A stretch of DNA of 64,000 nt from Ophiosphaerella korrae (taxonomy: Eukaryota > Ascomycota > Dothideomycetes > Pleosporales > Phaeosphaeriaceae). Shown here piece after piece: positions 45,555 to 57,124 of the stretch. The notes under the pieces are model-generated. The model had not been told where the DNA came from and searched no databases. It worked only from the letters and a program-made list of their open reading frames with translations. Both the position numbers and the translations under genes were made by a program. Location: contig JALNQF010000021.1 of the NCBI GenBank assembly GCA_028456385.1, forward strand, positions 186,001 to 250,000, given 5' to 3'. Within the stretch, counting starts at the first letter, position 1. Each line of letters begins with the position of its first letter.

Positions 45555-45864
45555 GTTTCAAACAGCTTGGCATCCCTCTCTTACCTCTGTCGTATAATCC
45601 GTGCTGGCGAATTGCCGGTCCCGGTAAAGAGCTTATTATTGGCACGGATAAACATGTCCGTGTTCTATTCTTTTTTTATATCTAGAGCTTAGTATGCTGT
45701 GTACTTTCTATTAGAAGAGAATGTCTGGTAATAGGAAGGTGTGATTTCAGCGGGATGGAGAAGGCGTGCGTGCATCACCTAGTGAGATGTGGACTTGAAT
45801 GTGTGCAGACTTCTCGATTCTGTACCCGAGGAAAGACGTTCGAAGTTAGAAAATAGCCTCTACC

Positions 45865-46008
45865 ATGTCGAGTCAAAATATCGGCGCTGTTAGTTATGCG
45901 GAGGAAGATACTGTTGATGAAGCGCATGAGTTCATTTAGGCAACGGAAGAAGCTGAGATACTACGAGGGCTTAGACGCAGCACTGCGGCAAGGAGGTGGA
46001 AAGACTAA
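45865..46008 (+). pseudogene. Short relic frame with one internal stop
   Basis: A 48-codon frame begins at an ATG (45865) and reads MSSQNIGAVSYAEEDTVDEA; after a single in-frame TAG it continues ATEEAEILRGLRRSTAARR up to a TAA. The internal stop could come from a CAG-to-TAG change. No family recognised. Low confidence. Confidence 0.25.
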
Positions 46009-46249
46009 GACGGGACTGACACTGGTACAGGAAGGGAGAGGGAAGTAGATGTGATTTATATAGTGAACCAAAATTCGTGATTTGCTAGTACTAGTTGGCT
46101 CTAGCTCTTTGGCTAGTGCGGCACAGTTCTATTGTTTCACCTTCCACACTTCACCCCTCCACGACCACTTCATCCTCAGCTATGCACCACGTCTACCATC
46201 CCTTCAACATCAGGGCACCGAAACGTGGCTGTTTGCGCTCTGCGCCGAC

Positions 46250-47201
46250 ATGACGGCCTATCCCCAAATCTCGCTTGCGGAACTTCCAGATATCTCCCAG
46301 CCACACATGGACTTTCTCGATACAACATGGTTCAAGACTCATGGTCGAACACGACAATTCCCGACACCCGAACACTTACGATCTCTCTTTAAGCCGCACC
46401 AGCTTCCCCATCCGGTGAGATTTGAGGACCTGGGCCTCATCGTCAAATTTGGGTCACATGTATCGATAACGGAGGCGATCAATCTTTGGGTCATTCGCCG
46501 AGTCTTCCAAGATGCAATTCCGGTGCCAGAAGTTTATGGATGGAGAGTTCTTGGGCAGGAAGGGAAAATTCGCGAAGTCTTCATCTACATGCAACTCGTC
46601 CCAGGCCCCACGCTCGAACAAAAATGGTCTGAGCTGTCTGCGACCAACAAGCAAACAATCTGTAGTGATCTACGTGCCAAGGTGTCTTGTCTTCGCAGTC
46701 TTCGGGACAGCGAATCACAGCAAGTCATTGGTAAGCGCTTTAGGTAGACAGGTACGACTTCGCTAAATCCTTCCAGGATCTATATGTCATGGGCCTGCGC
46801 AAGATCTCTGCCTGGAGCGTTTACCTTTACTGAGGCCGTTTCTCTCTCGAGTTGAGTTCCACGACTGGCTTTCCTGGCTGTGGCGCCGGCATGTTCCTGA
46901 TCCAAGGAGCATCGAAGACCCGTGGAGGGACTTACTTCCAGACAATGGATCTATCGTTTTTACGCATGGTGATCTGCGTCCAGCTAACCTCATTGTCACC
47001 GCCACAAGTCCTGTTAAGATTGTCGCAATTCTTGATTGGGAGCAGGCAGGTTGGTATCCGGACTACTGGGAAGACTGTAAAGCCAGGTTCACAGCTTCAC
47101 ATAGTGGAGAGTGGCGTGGCTGGATTGATCAGTTTTTGGATCCTCATACGGAAGCATTGGAGGCATTCGATTTCTACACGTGCACACTCGGTCGATTTTA
47201 A
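46250..47201 (+). CDS. Aminoglycoside-phosphotransferase (APH/ChoK)-like kinase
   Basis: A small-molecule kinase-like protein of the APH superfamily, very numerous in filamentous fungi; substrate unknown and antibiotic resistance not implied. Two exons, 46250-46730 and 46777-47201, join over a 46 bp intron (GTAAGC donor, TTCCAG acceptor) to give 301 residues. N-lobe: LGLIVKFGSHVSITEA (candidate ATP Lys) and IPVPEVYGWRV, then EVFIYMQLVPG as the hinge. C-lobe: FTHGDLRPANLIV with catalytic Asp226 and Asn231, and ILDWEQAGWYPDYWE with metal-binding Asp247. All hallmark residues are present. The start at 46250 is chosen because the upstream in-frame extension has no family similarity. It lies directly beside the LINE relic and looks intact. 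Confidence 0.88.
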
Positions 47202-47501
47202 ACTTTTCTTCTTGGAGCGAAGGTTTCGTTTTCGATAGCACGTCAATAGATCCAGTCGTAAAAGTTACGTAGGCTGAACACAACTGGTATTACATTGCGA
47301 TTGTCTGAAAAAACCGGGATAAATATTTCGAAAACTATGCAAACAACTTTGGGCAAAATAATGGTGTACCTACTATGCGACTCACAACGACAGGGAAACT
47401 GTAAATAGACCGGATCTGCAAAGAGTGAGCAACGAGCAAACATAAGAAATCATGGACACAAGCAGCGCACCAAATCCAGTCGCGCAACAGCTCAAGCTAG
47501 C

Positions 47502-48177
47502 TCACTCCTGCCACACCCATTTCTCACCATCCCAACGTCTGTATCGACTGTGCTCAGCATCCCAAACCCACTCAGGGGCCGCTGCTGCAGCTTGCGGTTG
47601 GCCCAGCTGTGGTGTTGTTTGTGCCTGTTGAGGACGAGCAGCAGCGGGTCGTAAACCAATGCCAACATTCGGCGGGTCTCGTCTCGACTGAACGATTGCT
47701 ACAGCCGCTTCATCGAGGTAGCTGAGGGCGACAAGACGACGGACATAATCCATAGTCCATTCCTGACATCGACGATTCGTCGTCTGTATCCGTCAGCAAC
47801 TACGCGTTTCGTGTGGAGTCTTACACTTACATCGTTGACTGGCGCCAGGAAGTTGGCGCTGGCCCTGGGCGGTTGAATCTGTGCTGCGGCCAGCTCAAGG
47901 TTACCCCGTGGGGTCGTGTCTTCTCCTCTTTCGCCTTGGAAGACGTGCACATGCTGAGCCAGGACGGATCCGATCGGGACTAAGTTTGGAGCACGCCTGG
48001 TTTCCGCTGGCTTATATTTGCGCTTGAATTCTAAAGAGAATCCCGCCATCGGGGCACCGACTACGTGGATGACAGTTCCTTCCGGACCGTTTCTTCGTAA
48101 GGGACCCATACCCCAAAATGAGCACGTTGACCGGGCTGTCCCGGATAGATGATGAGGTATATCGTGCGGGTAGACAT
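47502..48177 (-). pseudogene. Conserved fungal hypothetical gene with a one-base frameshift
   Basis: Begins at ATG 48177 (MSTRTIYLIIYPGQPGQRAH). After VWVPYEE the frame is lost, and the family sequence continues in another frame as NGPEGTVIHVVGAPMAGF. The whole first exon (48177-47831) is 347 nt, one short of a multiple of three. The loss is explained by one missing A in the run at GAAGAAACGG (about 48092-48101). Past the break the sequence is clean: KRKYKP, then PPRASANFLAPVND, a 47 bp intron (47784-47830), then TTNRRCQEWTMDYVRRL and a tail RRWDGEKWVWQE ending at 47502. Restored length would be about 209 residues. The family is a widespread fungal protein of unknown function. It is either a recent pseudogene or a sequence error. 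Confidence 0.65.
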
Positions 48178-50099
48178 ATTTGATGGTTGGTAGTCACGGA
48201 CTCTATGAGATGTGAATTGTGGGAATGACGAGATTTGAATGAAGATTCGAGAAGAGTGTGGTTGTTTGGTATGGCTAAGATCATTAATGGAGAGCTCGCA
48301 GATTACTTATACTCAGGGTAGATCATCATCTCCACAGGAAGACACGCGCCCCCGTCGTGAGCCGCCGTCAACTGCGTCTCGCTACGTTCTTAACCACTCA
48401 AATCGGCTTCTGCTTGTTCACTTGATACAAAATTGGCGATGATAGCTGTGCCTCGTTCAGCGATGCGCTGTGGAGCAGTGAAAATCCCAAATTGAGTGGG
48501 CCCGAGAGAGTTTGGCAGACCTGAAACACGATCATACTGTAGAGCCGCGATATTTCCGTTTTAATTAATGAATTTTAAATCGAGAAGACTGGCCTGTTCC
48601 TAAAATGCGGCGTAGTCGGCGCGTAGTAATACGAAGCATAGGTAAACGCTAGGTTCCAACAGATCTACGCGCCCATGAACTACGCCGTATGCTAACCATT
48701 GACAGTATAATATCTGAAAACTTCGCCGCATTCACCGCACAGGAGCAAAACAGCGTTCACATTGAATGATGGCAGTTTATTTCCTCTTGTCATGCTGATG
48801 AAGCTGAATTTGTTCAAAGAAGTGTTCATAACTATTTCTGAAAGCTGTTTTTTGCCGTTTAGTGACATCTCTGCCGCTTTAGAGATTGCATGATACTGAC
48901 ATAAATTTGTCAGGATCGAGAAACTGCCTTTCCGCGCCCCCCCCCTCCCCACTCGTGCTTCTTTCTCAATGTTTCACAAAACACATTCGGTATATTATGA
49001 CTTAGAACTATACCTCCTTGCTCCATTCAATTGTGGGGCTTTGATTGTGGCGAGGTAGAAGATCCTCGAGCCTTGCTGCGACAGAGATACTGCAGGTGTG
49101 GAGAAAGTTCAAACACATAATGTGTTGGGCACTCACGGGGACCGCGCGGGTTAATTTTCGTACCAAGGCTGTAGCTCAACCTGTTGGCGATGTAATTGAG
49201 CACATTACAAATCAGAATACACTGGAATTTTGAGATGAAGATGACCAGCTCACCCGGGCTACGTCGAGCAAGTCTTTAACTGCAATAACTGCGTCTCATC
49301 ATATCTTGGCCTTCCAGGTTTAACCAAACCCTTCAGAGAATCTAGTATTCTTCCCTTCGGATTTTTCGATTCCAGCGCAAGCCCTACGCTATCCGGCCAG
49401 AATGGAGGTCTCTCAGGGTATGCGTAAGCGCCGTCACCATATACAAGCACTGATATCCAAGAAATGACATAAGACACAGAGAACATCAACTACTGTCTTT
49501 TCGCCTACTTCCTTCATATTCCTATCATAATATCTTATAATAAGCATGCATGTTCTTCCTTCATAATGCTCTACTAACTTTGCATAGCTCTTTTGCTCAA
49601 GGGATGTGTCTTAGCATCTCTAGGCTTAACCAACATATTTACGTTGCAACTTGCCGATCACCTTAGCCAAGGATTTTGTGTAGGGTACACGTTACCCTGC
49701 AATAGATAATAGCCTTTACCGGGCCTGTAGGTATAGGCTGTCTGTTAGCGCGTTTAATATAAGTAAGTGCCTCTTGAAGGAAGGCGTTTAGACGTGGAGC
49801 GTGCTCGTGAATTAGGGATTGCTACGTTGCGTGCGACCGGTCGGTGAAATTTTATATATTTTACCATTTGTCAGCGCCTTTCGATGAGAAACACGCAGAA
49901 ACCTGCAGCGTCAGCAGCTGTTTTGTGCCACAACTTCGCTAACACGCTGAGTTCATCCGTATGCTGCAGCATTTCCTAGCGTACGCGCTAACAGTTGCCT
50001 ATTTTTGCAGTACCTACCAGCCACATTTGTGATCCAACACTTCTAAAGATAAGGCTAACAATCTTGCGTTGGGCATCCGGCGAGGTCTCCCCCTCTGCT
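48178..50099. other. Decayed spacer without a gene
   Basis: AT-rich with scattered short frames that lack features. One C-run (48938-48952) is present. I find no transposon ends. Confidence 0.35.
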
Positions 50100-50260
50100 C
50101 TAAACAGTGGCTGCTTCGTACAGCAATTTCGCAATCTGCTCGTAGCCTTTTTTTGAAGCCGCATAAAGTGCGTTGATATCAGTGCCCCTGTCGAGCAGCA
50201 GCCTCACAACCTGCTCGTGGCCTCCATATGAAGCCGCCTGGAGTGCGTTGCCGAGATAAG
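50100..50260 (-). pseudogene. Ankyrin-repeat relic
   Basis: A short minus-strand segment encodes about 1.5 ankyrin repeats: GNALQAASYGGHEQVVRLLL, then DRGTDINALYAASKKGYEQI, ending LLYEAATV at 50100. This pattern is common in the C-terminal repeat region of fungal NLR-like and ankyrin proteins. Nothing upstream extends it in frame, so it is a fragment. Confidence 0.7.
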
Positions 50261-50699
50261 GCCCGGATGAAAAAGTGTCTCGCCACACAGTGTGTCTCGC
50301 TACGCAGTGAGTGACGTTAAAGTTGATAACTGAGATCGGCTTCACGGTCAGACAGTTTGATAGCCGCAATGGTTGGGCATACTTCTACACAGTAGGATCC
50401 ATTGTGGCCGAAAGACAGCCTCATAAGCCTCAGATATGGCAGCCATATCGCGTGATTCGAGAGATTTCTCCTTCTCCCTGATATATATCCAGCCTGTTCA
50501 GCCATATCTAGGCCTACCCAACTCACTAAAGTGCACATGCGGATGCAGGGATACATACAATCTGTATTGCTACTATAATAGTTTCCAAAGTTATATGGGG
50601 TGCAGATAGACGTGCAGTTGGAGGCCCGACGAATGAAACCGTCGCTTAAAGAGCACTCCACGTAATCATTGCACGTGATTATTGCTCGTGATTATTTAG

Positions 50700-51460
50700 G
50701 TCTAACGAGGTGAACATAGAATTTCGGATAGTAGTTTATTTCCTAAGGTCCAATACTGTATCCACATTTAGAATATAAATCTCCAGCTCGAATTCGCTTT
50801 TCAAAAATTAGCTAATACTGGCTGAAACGGATTGTACTTCATTGGAACTGTTAAGAGGTAGCTGGAAGACAATAGTACTTGCCGTAGGCTACAGGAGATA
50901 GTGAAGGGATGACAGATAATATTCAACAGTACTACTAGTATCTAAGGGAGAATAATACTTGCTTTACTCTCTTCGCAAGTATCGAGCTTTTTATGCGCCT
51001 GTGTAGCGCATCGGCTCCGCTTTGGACTACAACTATACAACGTCATGATCTTTGGTGTATCGGCCCCGCCCCCAACTCGTACCAGAGCTCACGAGAGTCT
51101 CGAGTGTTCTGAGAACCTTCGTTACAGGAACTCGATATTCAAAAAAATATTTTACTATAGTATTACCACGCCTCGTATAGATAATTAGTCTAGAAAGCTA
51201 AAGTTTAATATAATATAGCTTATTAAGTAGTAAGAAAAGTACTTTAGTAGTAGAACGTAGTTTCTCTTTAGGAAAGCTTTAGAATATAATATTAGACTAC
51301 TAGTAAAGTAGACTATTATAGATATATTATAGTAGCTAGAGTAGAAGCTATCTTAGTCTTATGCTACATCGTAACTATTCACCGAGGATAACACCCCAAA
51401 CCTCCGAATCTCGATCTATTACATTCAGCTAAATGCACCTGCATTATTGAGACAAGCTAT
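50700..51460. other. AT-rich stretch with RIP-like character
   Basis: From about 51120 to 51360 the sequence is dominated by TA-containing words (ATATAATATAGC, TATTATAGATATATTATAG), the dinucleotide that RIP enriches. No gene is readable. It probably represents an old, mutated repeat. Confidence 0.5.
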
Positions 51461-51890
51461 AGCGTTAAGACACGACCTATAGGCCAGGAGCAACCTCTTG
51501 TGGAGCACTTTAAGTCGATGTTACGGGAAAGATCATTCTTCCAACGGCCAGCTTTAATGATGCAAAGAGATACCCGTGACGCGGAAGTGCTCTGTTCCTT
51601 ACGTCCGTTATGACGAGACATAGCGGACCGAAACAGCTGTAGCTTCTCGAGGAGTGAGAAGATGGACAGCATCCCCTATTCATTGCAACCAATCTCATTG
51701 TTACGAGTTTTGAGTTGGCTAGAGCACGTCACGGATTAGGTTGCGTTCGTCCACCTTGTGTCTATATAACCGGACAATTTCCCCTTCACTTCGGTGTTGT
51801 TGTTTTCCAAAACTTAGAGACAAGCAATTCCTTGACGCACTCCTACATTCTATCTAGCAATCACACTTGCCCCCTGACACTGTTGATATC

Positions 51891-52408
51891 ATGGCCGAAC
51901 AAGAGCTAGCAGTTGGTATGTGGCTCCACCTTTAAAGGTTGACGCTCATGACTAGGTTCTAATGACAGAAACAAGGTGCGGTGGTCGAGTTGATTCAAAA
52001 GGACTCGGGCCAACACGAAGCCGTTCAGAAGAAACTTGCCCTTGGGATGCCCCCTAGCGACGTTCAAGAACGAAAGGCAATGAGTTGGGGTCTAGGACCA
52101 ATTAAGGCAAAATAATTCCATATATAGCATCTGTTTCTATTATATCTGACTTCTGTTCATCAGGCGGAAGGCGCTACGTCAATCTGAGCACACTCGAAAT
52201 TGGCGTAAATGTTTCTGTCGTTGGGATCAGCCTTGGAAACATTTATGGTAATCTCCGGGATGGATTGGGCGTGAAAATTGACATTTTCGTTGCAAAGGGC
52301 GAGATCAAGGTTTATTTAAAGAATGGTAATGAGATCTAGGTATATATTGATGTTTAGATCACGTTCGATGGGAGTTACGAAGGAGATTATAAGATTCTCT
52401 CTATCTAG
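51891..52408 (+). pseudogene. Small protein gene with two RIP-like nonsense changes
   Basis: ATG at 51891 starts MAEQELA. After a likely intron (GTATGT donor near 51915) the frame reads VVELIQKDSGQHEAVQKKLA and GMPPSDVQERKAMSWGLG, up to a TAA. After a second probable intron (acceptor TTCATCAG near 52164) a well-formed segment follows: RYVNLSTLEIGVNVSVVG, then GNLRDGLGVKIDIFVAKGE, then KVYLKNGNEI. It is then broken by TAG at 52337-52339 (position expected to be Trp) and by TAG at 52355-52357 (expected Gln or Trp), before ITFDGSYEGDYKILSI. Both changes are of the C-to-T/G-to-A type that RIP makes. The family is a small fungal protein of unknown role. Confidence 0.5.
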
Positions 52409-53129
52409 ATAAGTCCTAGGAAATAGCCAATTTGCGTAGCCTTCCAAGGCTAGAAACATCACACTTCAATTAAGCTCACAGTATTTTCCGCCAGTACTCT
52501 TATTTTGGTTGTTGGGGGAGAGGGGGAGGGGATCGTATCATACGCGCCGTGTCTCAGCTCGGCCTACTAGTATAATTCAAAGCGGATAGGTCAACTTTAA
52601 GAAAGGGAGTGGTAGACTATAGAGCTAGGCGTGTAGGTACACGACTCGCATACACGGTGCAGAATCCTTACAATATTATCTTTGTTAGCCTACAGTGGCC
52701 CGTTTTTGCAAGAAACAAGGGCGCAGTGACTACGTAGTACCCCACAATAATGCTTCTGTTTCGAAACAAAGTTTGAACTATAGTACCCGCTAAACTCAAC
52801 GCTTATTAAACGTTACGGCGAATTCGGATAACGGACGTAGCGATGATCTTTCATTTCTACTTCGTATATAACCGGCTAAAGAAAGTCTTTTCCTTAGTTA
52901 GAACAGTCACTTACGCTAATAGACTCTGATTGACGTTACAACAGAGATGCTCTGGAAATCCGGCCTACGTCCACGTCTTCTAACCCTGCCAATTGTTCTC
53001 CGTCCTATTACCGAGACGCTGCGTCTGCTAGCTTCCAAGGTCTATGGGCCCTTGAGATCGATGCCACAAGAACTGACCCGTGTGCTAGACATTGTTTCCA
53101 CATACTGAAGCTACGTTGGATAGCCTACT
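52409..53129. other. Spacer, decayed
   Basis: No supportable feature. Contains a G-rich run near 52515-52531 and AT-rich DNA. Confidence 0.3.
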
Positions 53130-53622
53130 AAAGGAGGGAAAGGCGCTGGAGGCATAGGCCTCCGTTCTCTTTAAAGCCGTGTGGTATACAAGTGAGATGG
53201 AACAGTATAGCAAGGCGTACGAGATAGGCTTTGGCGCATTATAGGTTATGGAGGCAGTATTAGGAGCGGAGCACCCAGACATAACTTAACAGCCTTAACA
53301 GCTTTGGGCTTGTCGTGGGCTGGCAAGGTCGATATGAAGAAGCAGAAGCAAGGCATGAACAAGCGCTAGAAACGAAGGAGCAGGTACTTGGAGCAGAGTA
53401 CCCCTCGACGATGACCAGCATAGCAAACCTCACGTCCACGTGCAGGAACCAAGGCCGGTGGGACGAAGCCGAAGCGCTGGAGGTGCAAGTGATGGAGACG
53501 AGCAAGACAATGCTCGGAGCAGACCATCCTTCGACGCTAACCAGCATGAACAACCTAGTATTTACACTGAAGGCTCAAGGTTTTTACCCGCAGAGCAATC
53601 TCCCTTATGGAAGGTTGCAGTA
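53130..53622 (+). pseudogene. Kinesin-light-chain-type TPR relic
   Basis: The plus strand encodes about four 42-residue TPR units of the kind found at the C-terminus of fungal NB-ARC/TPR proteins: VLGAEHPDIT, then YEEAEARHEQALETKEQVLG, then STMTSIANLTSTCRNQGRWD and MLGADHPSTLTSMNNL. The first half (53130-53300) is broken by several stops and a frame change, while 53315-53623 is still open for 102 codons. No NB-ARC or effector domain is present nearby. A degraded fragment of a larger gene. Confidence 0.75.
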
Positions 53623-54417
53623 GGTTAGGGTTAGTGGTCTTCGGACGCTAGCATCCTAACTTCGTATTTTTTTGCGAATCTCTAGCCACATGGCAGCTAG
53701 AAGCTATGGACCTTAGCGAGCAGAGCAACTCCTAGCTAGGCAGAGGTATAGTAAGTAGTTGGATTGTCTCTAAAGCGGCAGGCCAGGCGTGGTACTAAAA
53801 AGGTATAGCGAAAGTGCTCACGCATCATGGCGAGATGCAGCATACCTATGATGGTACTTCATCTTGCCACCGCTAGCAGGGAGGACGGTCGACCCGCACC
53901 GGCCATAGAGTTGTGCCAGAGGCGACCATTTTGGGTTACGGTTGAAGAGAAAGGGAGATCCATTCGGCCATTTGGGGCGACAGCATTGCAAATCACAGTA
54001 TAACCAAGTGCATCGAATCTCGAGACTGGAGCGAATCTGTAGATGAATACCTGATTCACATGAAGATCCACAGCGGGAACCAAAAGCGGACTCTCTCGTG
54101 TCAAGGGTCTTGCGCACTGGGGCTCGTCAGCTCCACACTTAAGGGTTCGATATTGAACCCACTTATGTAACGGCGCTATACCCCGAACAGATGTGCATCT
54201 GAACAAAGATATTGAACGATATATCCCCACAGGTGAGGTTCTTGTTCGCTGTAGATGGCGCAACCCGTAGCATCTGCAATCTTGTGCCAAGGCGAGCATA
54301 TATTTCAGCACTTGCGGCAGGTTTCTTACCAAATTACAGGATATCGATCCCTCTGTCCTCGAAGCGGATATAGCACCTTTCTTTTGCTACGAGAGCAACT
54401 GCGACTGACCAATGATC
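53623..54417. other. Spacer between the TPR relic and the nuclease-like gene
   Basis: Minus-strand frames in 53818-54332 are open for up to 157 codons but have no recognisable motif and no linkage by splice sites to the nuclease-like gene. I regard them as chance. Confidence 0.3.
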
Positions 54418-55916
54418 TCAGCCGTCATCACTAAGACAAGGTTTGAAGATCTCGTTTTCCAGCCACGGCCAGTATTCATCCGAAGCAAACTGTGCTGCCC
54501 TTTTCACCAAACGCAAAATTTTGAATGCGCCATACGCATCTCTTGTATCGGCGGCAGCAACTCTCCACGGCCCAACAACGGTCTATCCTCGAGTAGTCAG
54601 CAAGATTTTGTCCAATGTACCCAGGGATATGCTTACAAACGTATCCCGCCCACTCTGATTTGCCCTGAAAGCAATATATGTATGCCAATCGTGACCGATA
54701 ATCGTCCATCCGACAACTGGCTGTAGTTCTTCGCACAAGTATTGCTGCTTCTGACCCAGTTCACCCAGCCTCCTGATATTTTCCAGTCCCGCAGCCAGCC
54801 AAATCGCTAATTGCGCCAGAGCCTCGTCCTTTCCACCATTCTCTTGTTTCACCTCGACTCCTGAAAATAGAGCCAGCCGCTTTGTGTTTGCATCCATCGT
54901 CTGACTGACCCTGTCACCCAAGCCCGCCAGATATAGTTGGTCATAGAGGTCAGAAACCTGCGGCACGTTGCGGTGGAAAGAGAAGGCATAGTCTGCTTTC
55001 CTCTGGACGCGATAATTCTTAGGTGTGATCGGCAACACCTCAGGATTGATTGCTTGCGTTTGCCTGCATAAGTTAGAGAAGCTTTAATAGATGCTGGTAG
55101 AATGTCAGCGAGACTAGACTTACACACTCTCCACCTTCAAAGAATGGCTGCCCTTGAGTGCCAGGCGCAGGGTGGGATAAACCACTTTCATGCACCAAGC
55201 ATTCTCATCTTGCTGATATCTTCCACAATCCCTGCTCTCGCTCAGTATTTCCTCCACACAATCCCACAGTATACTGAGTTCTTCTGGCGACCGTGTATCT
55301 GAAAGATCGTATGCAATAGCTGGGATACTTGCTGCTATGGATGGAAATTTGGCGAGAATCTGAGGCTATTGAATACTCGTTGTCAGCTACGTACAGATTT
55401 TCGGAGCCGTGTTGGCTTTGCTACCTTCAGGCCCGCTGGAATTAGCCCTTCCTCCAGGCGGCTCATGAGACTATGCTGCAGGGCCGCCGCACGTTCTGGA
55501 AGTATCACCGAAGATGGAATCTCGCAACGTATGGAGGGTTTTGACACGCGCAAGTCGTTCAAAAGGTCCCGAACTGGGCTTGTAGTATGCTTCGGACTCG
55601 ATCCGGCAGATTGTGACGGTCGAGACAGTCTCGTCCTCTCCGACAATTCTGTGATCCCCACGTCTGAAGCACTCTGGTCCGGAAATATGTCATCTTCACT
55701 TCTCAGTCTTCTCTGCCGCTTTTGGGGGCTTTGCGATCGAGGCTCAGGCATGCTTCTGCTTCGTTTCCGCTTGCCTGACCGGGTGGGGATCGAAGGACTC
55801 GAGCGTAATGACGACGGCGTGAGTGGTTGCGCAGGTATTGATGGCGATTTGAGGAGTTCATTGGAAAAGCTGGAGAGCCATTTCTCAACGTATGCTTCTG
55901 ACGAAGGCGCTGTCAT
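54418..55916 (-). CDS. PD-(D/E)XK nuclease-like fungal protein
   Basis: Four exons, 55916-55425, 55365-55124, 55063-54637 and 54582-54418 (1326 nt, 441 residues). Family hallmarks: the N-terminal helix VEKWLSSF, a Ser/Pro/Arg-rich disordered linker with a basic KRKRSRS run (nuclear signal), LPERAAALQHSLMSRLEEGL before the first intron, and the nuclease core. The core keeps the acidic residue in RKADYAFSF (Asp269) and the E-x-K of SGVEVKQENGGKDEALAQLA (Glu315, Lys317), followed by IWLAAGL. The end reads DTRDAYGAFKILRLVKRAA and YWPWLENEIFK, as in relatives. In-frame sequence extends upstream to 56105, so a longer start is possible. Members are abundant in accessory regions of fungi; activity is not established. 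Confidence 0.82.
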
Positions 55917-56439
55917 TGCAGAAGTTATAGATAGTGTGGGAGGGAGAAACGACCCCATTTCCAAATGACGCCAAAGCGCGTTCGAACTTGGTCCGAGCGT
56001 TGCGGCACTGTCTCCCCAGCAACGACACGAGATCGCTAGCCCAATGCGATGCACCGCCACAGCGCCATAATTCGTGCATAGTGGTCTCTTACTTTTACTA
56101 TCCATTCTAGCTCACAGTTACAGAAGCCATGCCTTCACAAGGTCTGTACCAGTGCGGTTCGGCCGTCCTCCCTGCTAGCGTCACTAGGGTGTTCGTCCGC
56201 TTCTCAAGATATAAGCTTATTCAGTCTAGTCGATCGCAAATTCGCCTTCCAAGCAAGTCCAATTATGGCATGACAGCCTTACCTCGCCATACTGGGCCGT
56301 GCAATTAGCCGCACGCCACCCCCGGCTGAGTGTGTTCTTACTCCCCTCCTCACAAAATGAATGATATGCTAAGGGCACAGCAGACTCCGCTCATAGCATT
56401 CTTGCAGTGTCGCTTTTAGATGCGCTTCTTCGGCATAGC

Positions 56440-56850
56440 TCAAGGTCTTATTTTCCTGCATGCACGCTAACCTCAATAGGTAGGACTCCTGTCTCGTCTG
56501 ATGAGTATACATGGTTCATCTGAGCAGTACTCGAACCCCAGACTTATGAGAAAGATACAAGTTCGTTGAACCATAGTTTCGGCGACCTGCGTAGGCCGTA
56601 TAGCGCTTTGCGCAGCTTCCAGACCTTTCCTGTTTAGTTGTACCCTAGTGGATAAGTAGCGTAGATCTCCTCATCCATGTCTGCGTTAGTAAATGCGTGC
56701 TCGAAATCAACTTGGTGACATAGAAGCCCGAATGCGCGGACAGGTGCTATAAGAATGCGGAAGCTGCGATACGCGCCAGTGGCTGTATATATGTCGTCGG
56801 AAATGTAATGTTAGAGATCACCTCATATGCGGATATGAACGAAGTAACCA
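56440..56850 (-). mobile_element. Degenerate Ty1/Copia reverse transcriptase fragment
   Basis: The minus strand spells, across stops, the RVT_2 signature: QVDFEHAFTNADMDEEIYAT, then PLGYN-x-TGKVWKL, then RKALYGLRRSPKLWFNEL. Stops and a frame shift interrupt it. No integrase, LTR or priming site is visible around it, so only an internal piece of a Copia element remains. Confidence 0.75.
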
Positions 56851-57124
56851 GCATCATCAATCTTATAAGTGAAAACCCACTTAAGCATAGGAAACAATTG
56901 AATGAAGAAGATTGTAAATAAGTAATTGTTTAACCCGTTTTTGAGCGATGTGAGTAGAATGCTAACTCAAAGAATAGGTAACTACCGAGAAAAGTTTGTT
57001 AATCAATGTCGTATAGACATAGTAGATACAAACGGAGGGTGAAATACAAATATCGTCCAAAGACCTAAAACGAAAATATACTTTGATCAATCTGTATATC
57101 AGCCATCTTGTTATCCATCTTTCG
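56851..57124. other. AT-rich decayed sequence
   Basis: Contains no readable feature. Probably the continuation of the Copia relic or the lost 3' part of the membrane protein gene. Confidence 0.3.

Noticed and set aside
46250..47201. Interpretation of the APH-like gene as an antibiotic resistance gene
   Set aside because: APH-superfamily kinases are very common in filamentous fungi with unknown substrates; nothing in the sequence points to aminoglycosides.
53859..54332. A 157-codon minus-strand frame
   Set aside because: No motif, low-complexity composition and no splice link to the adjacent nuclease-like gene.
56500..56570. tRNA-like B-box (GGGGTTCGAG) with a CAT anticodon-like triplet on the minus strand
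   Set aside because: The acceptor and T stems do not pair, and the same bases are explained by the Copia reverse transcriptase reading.
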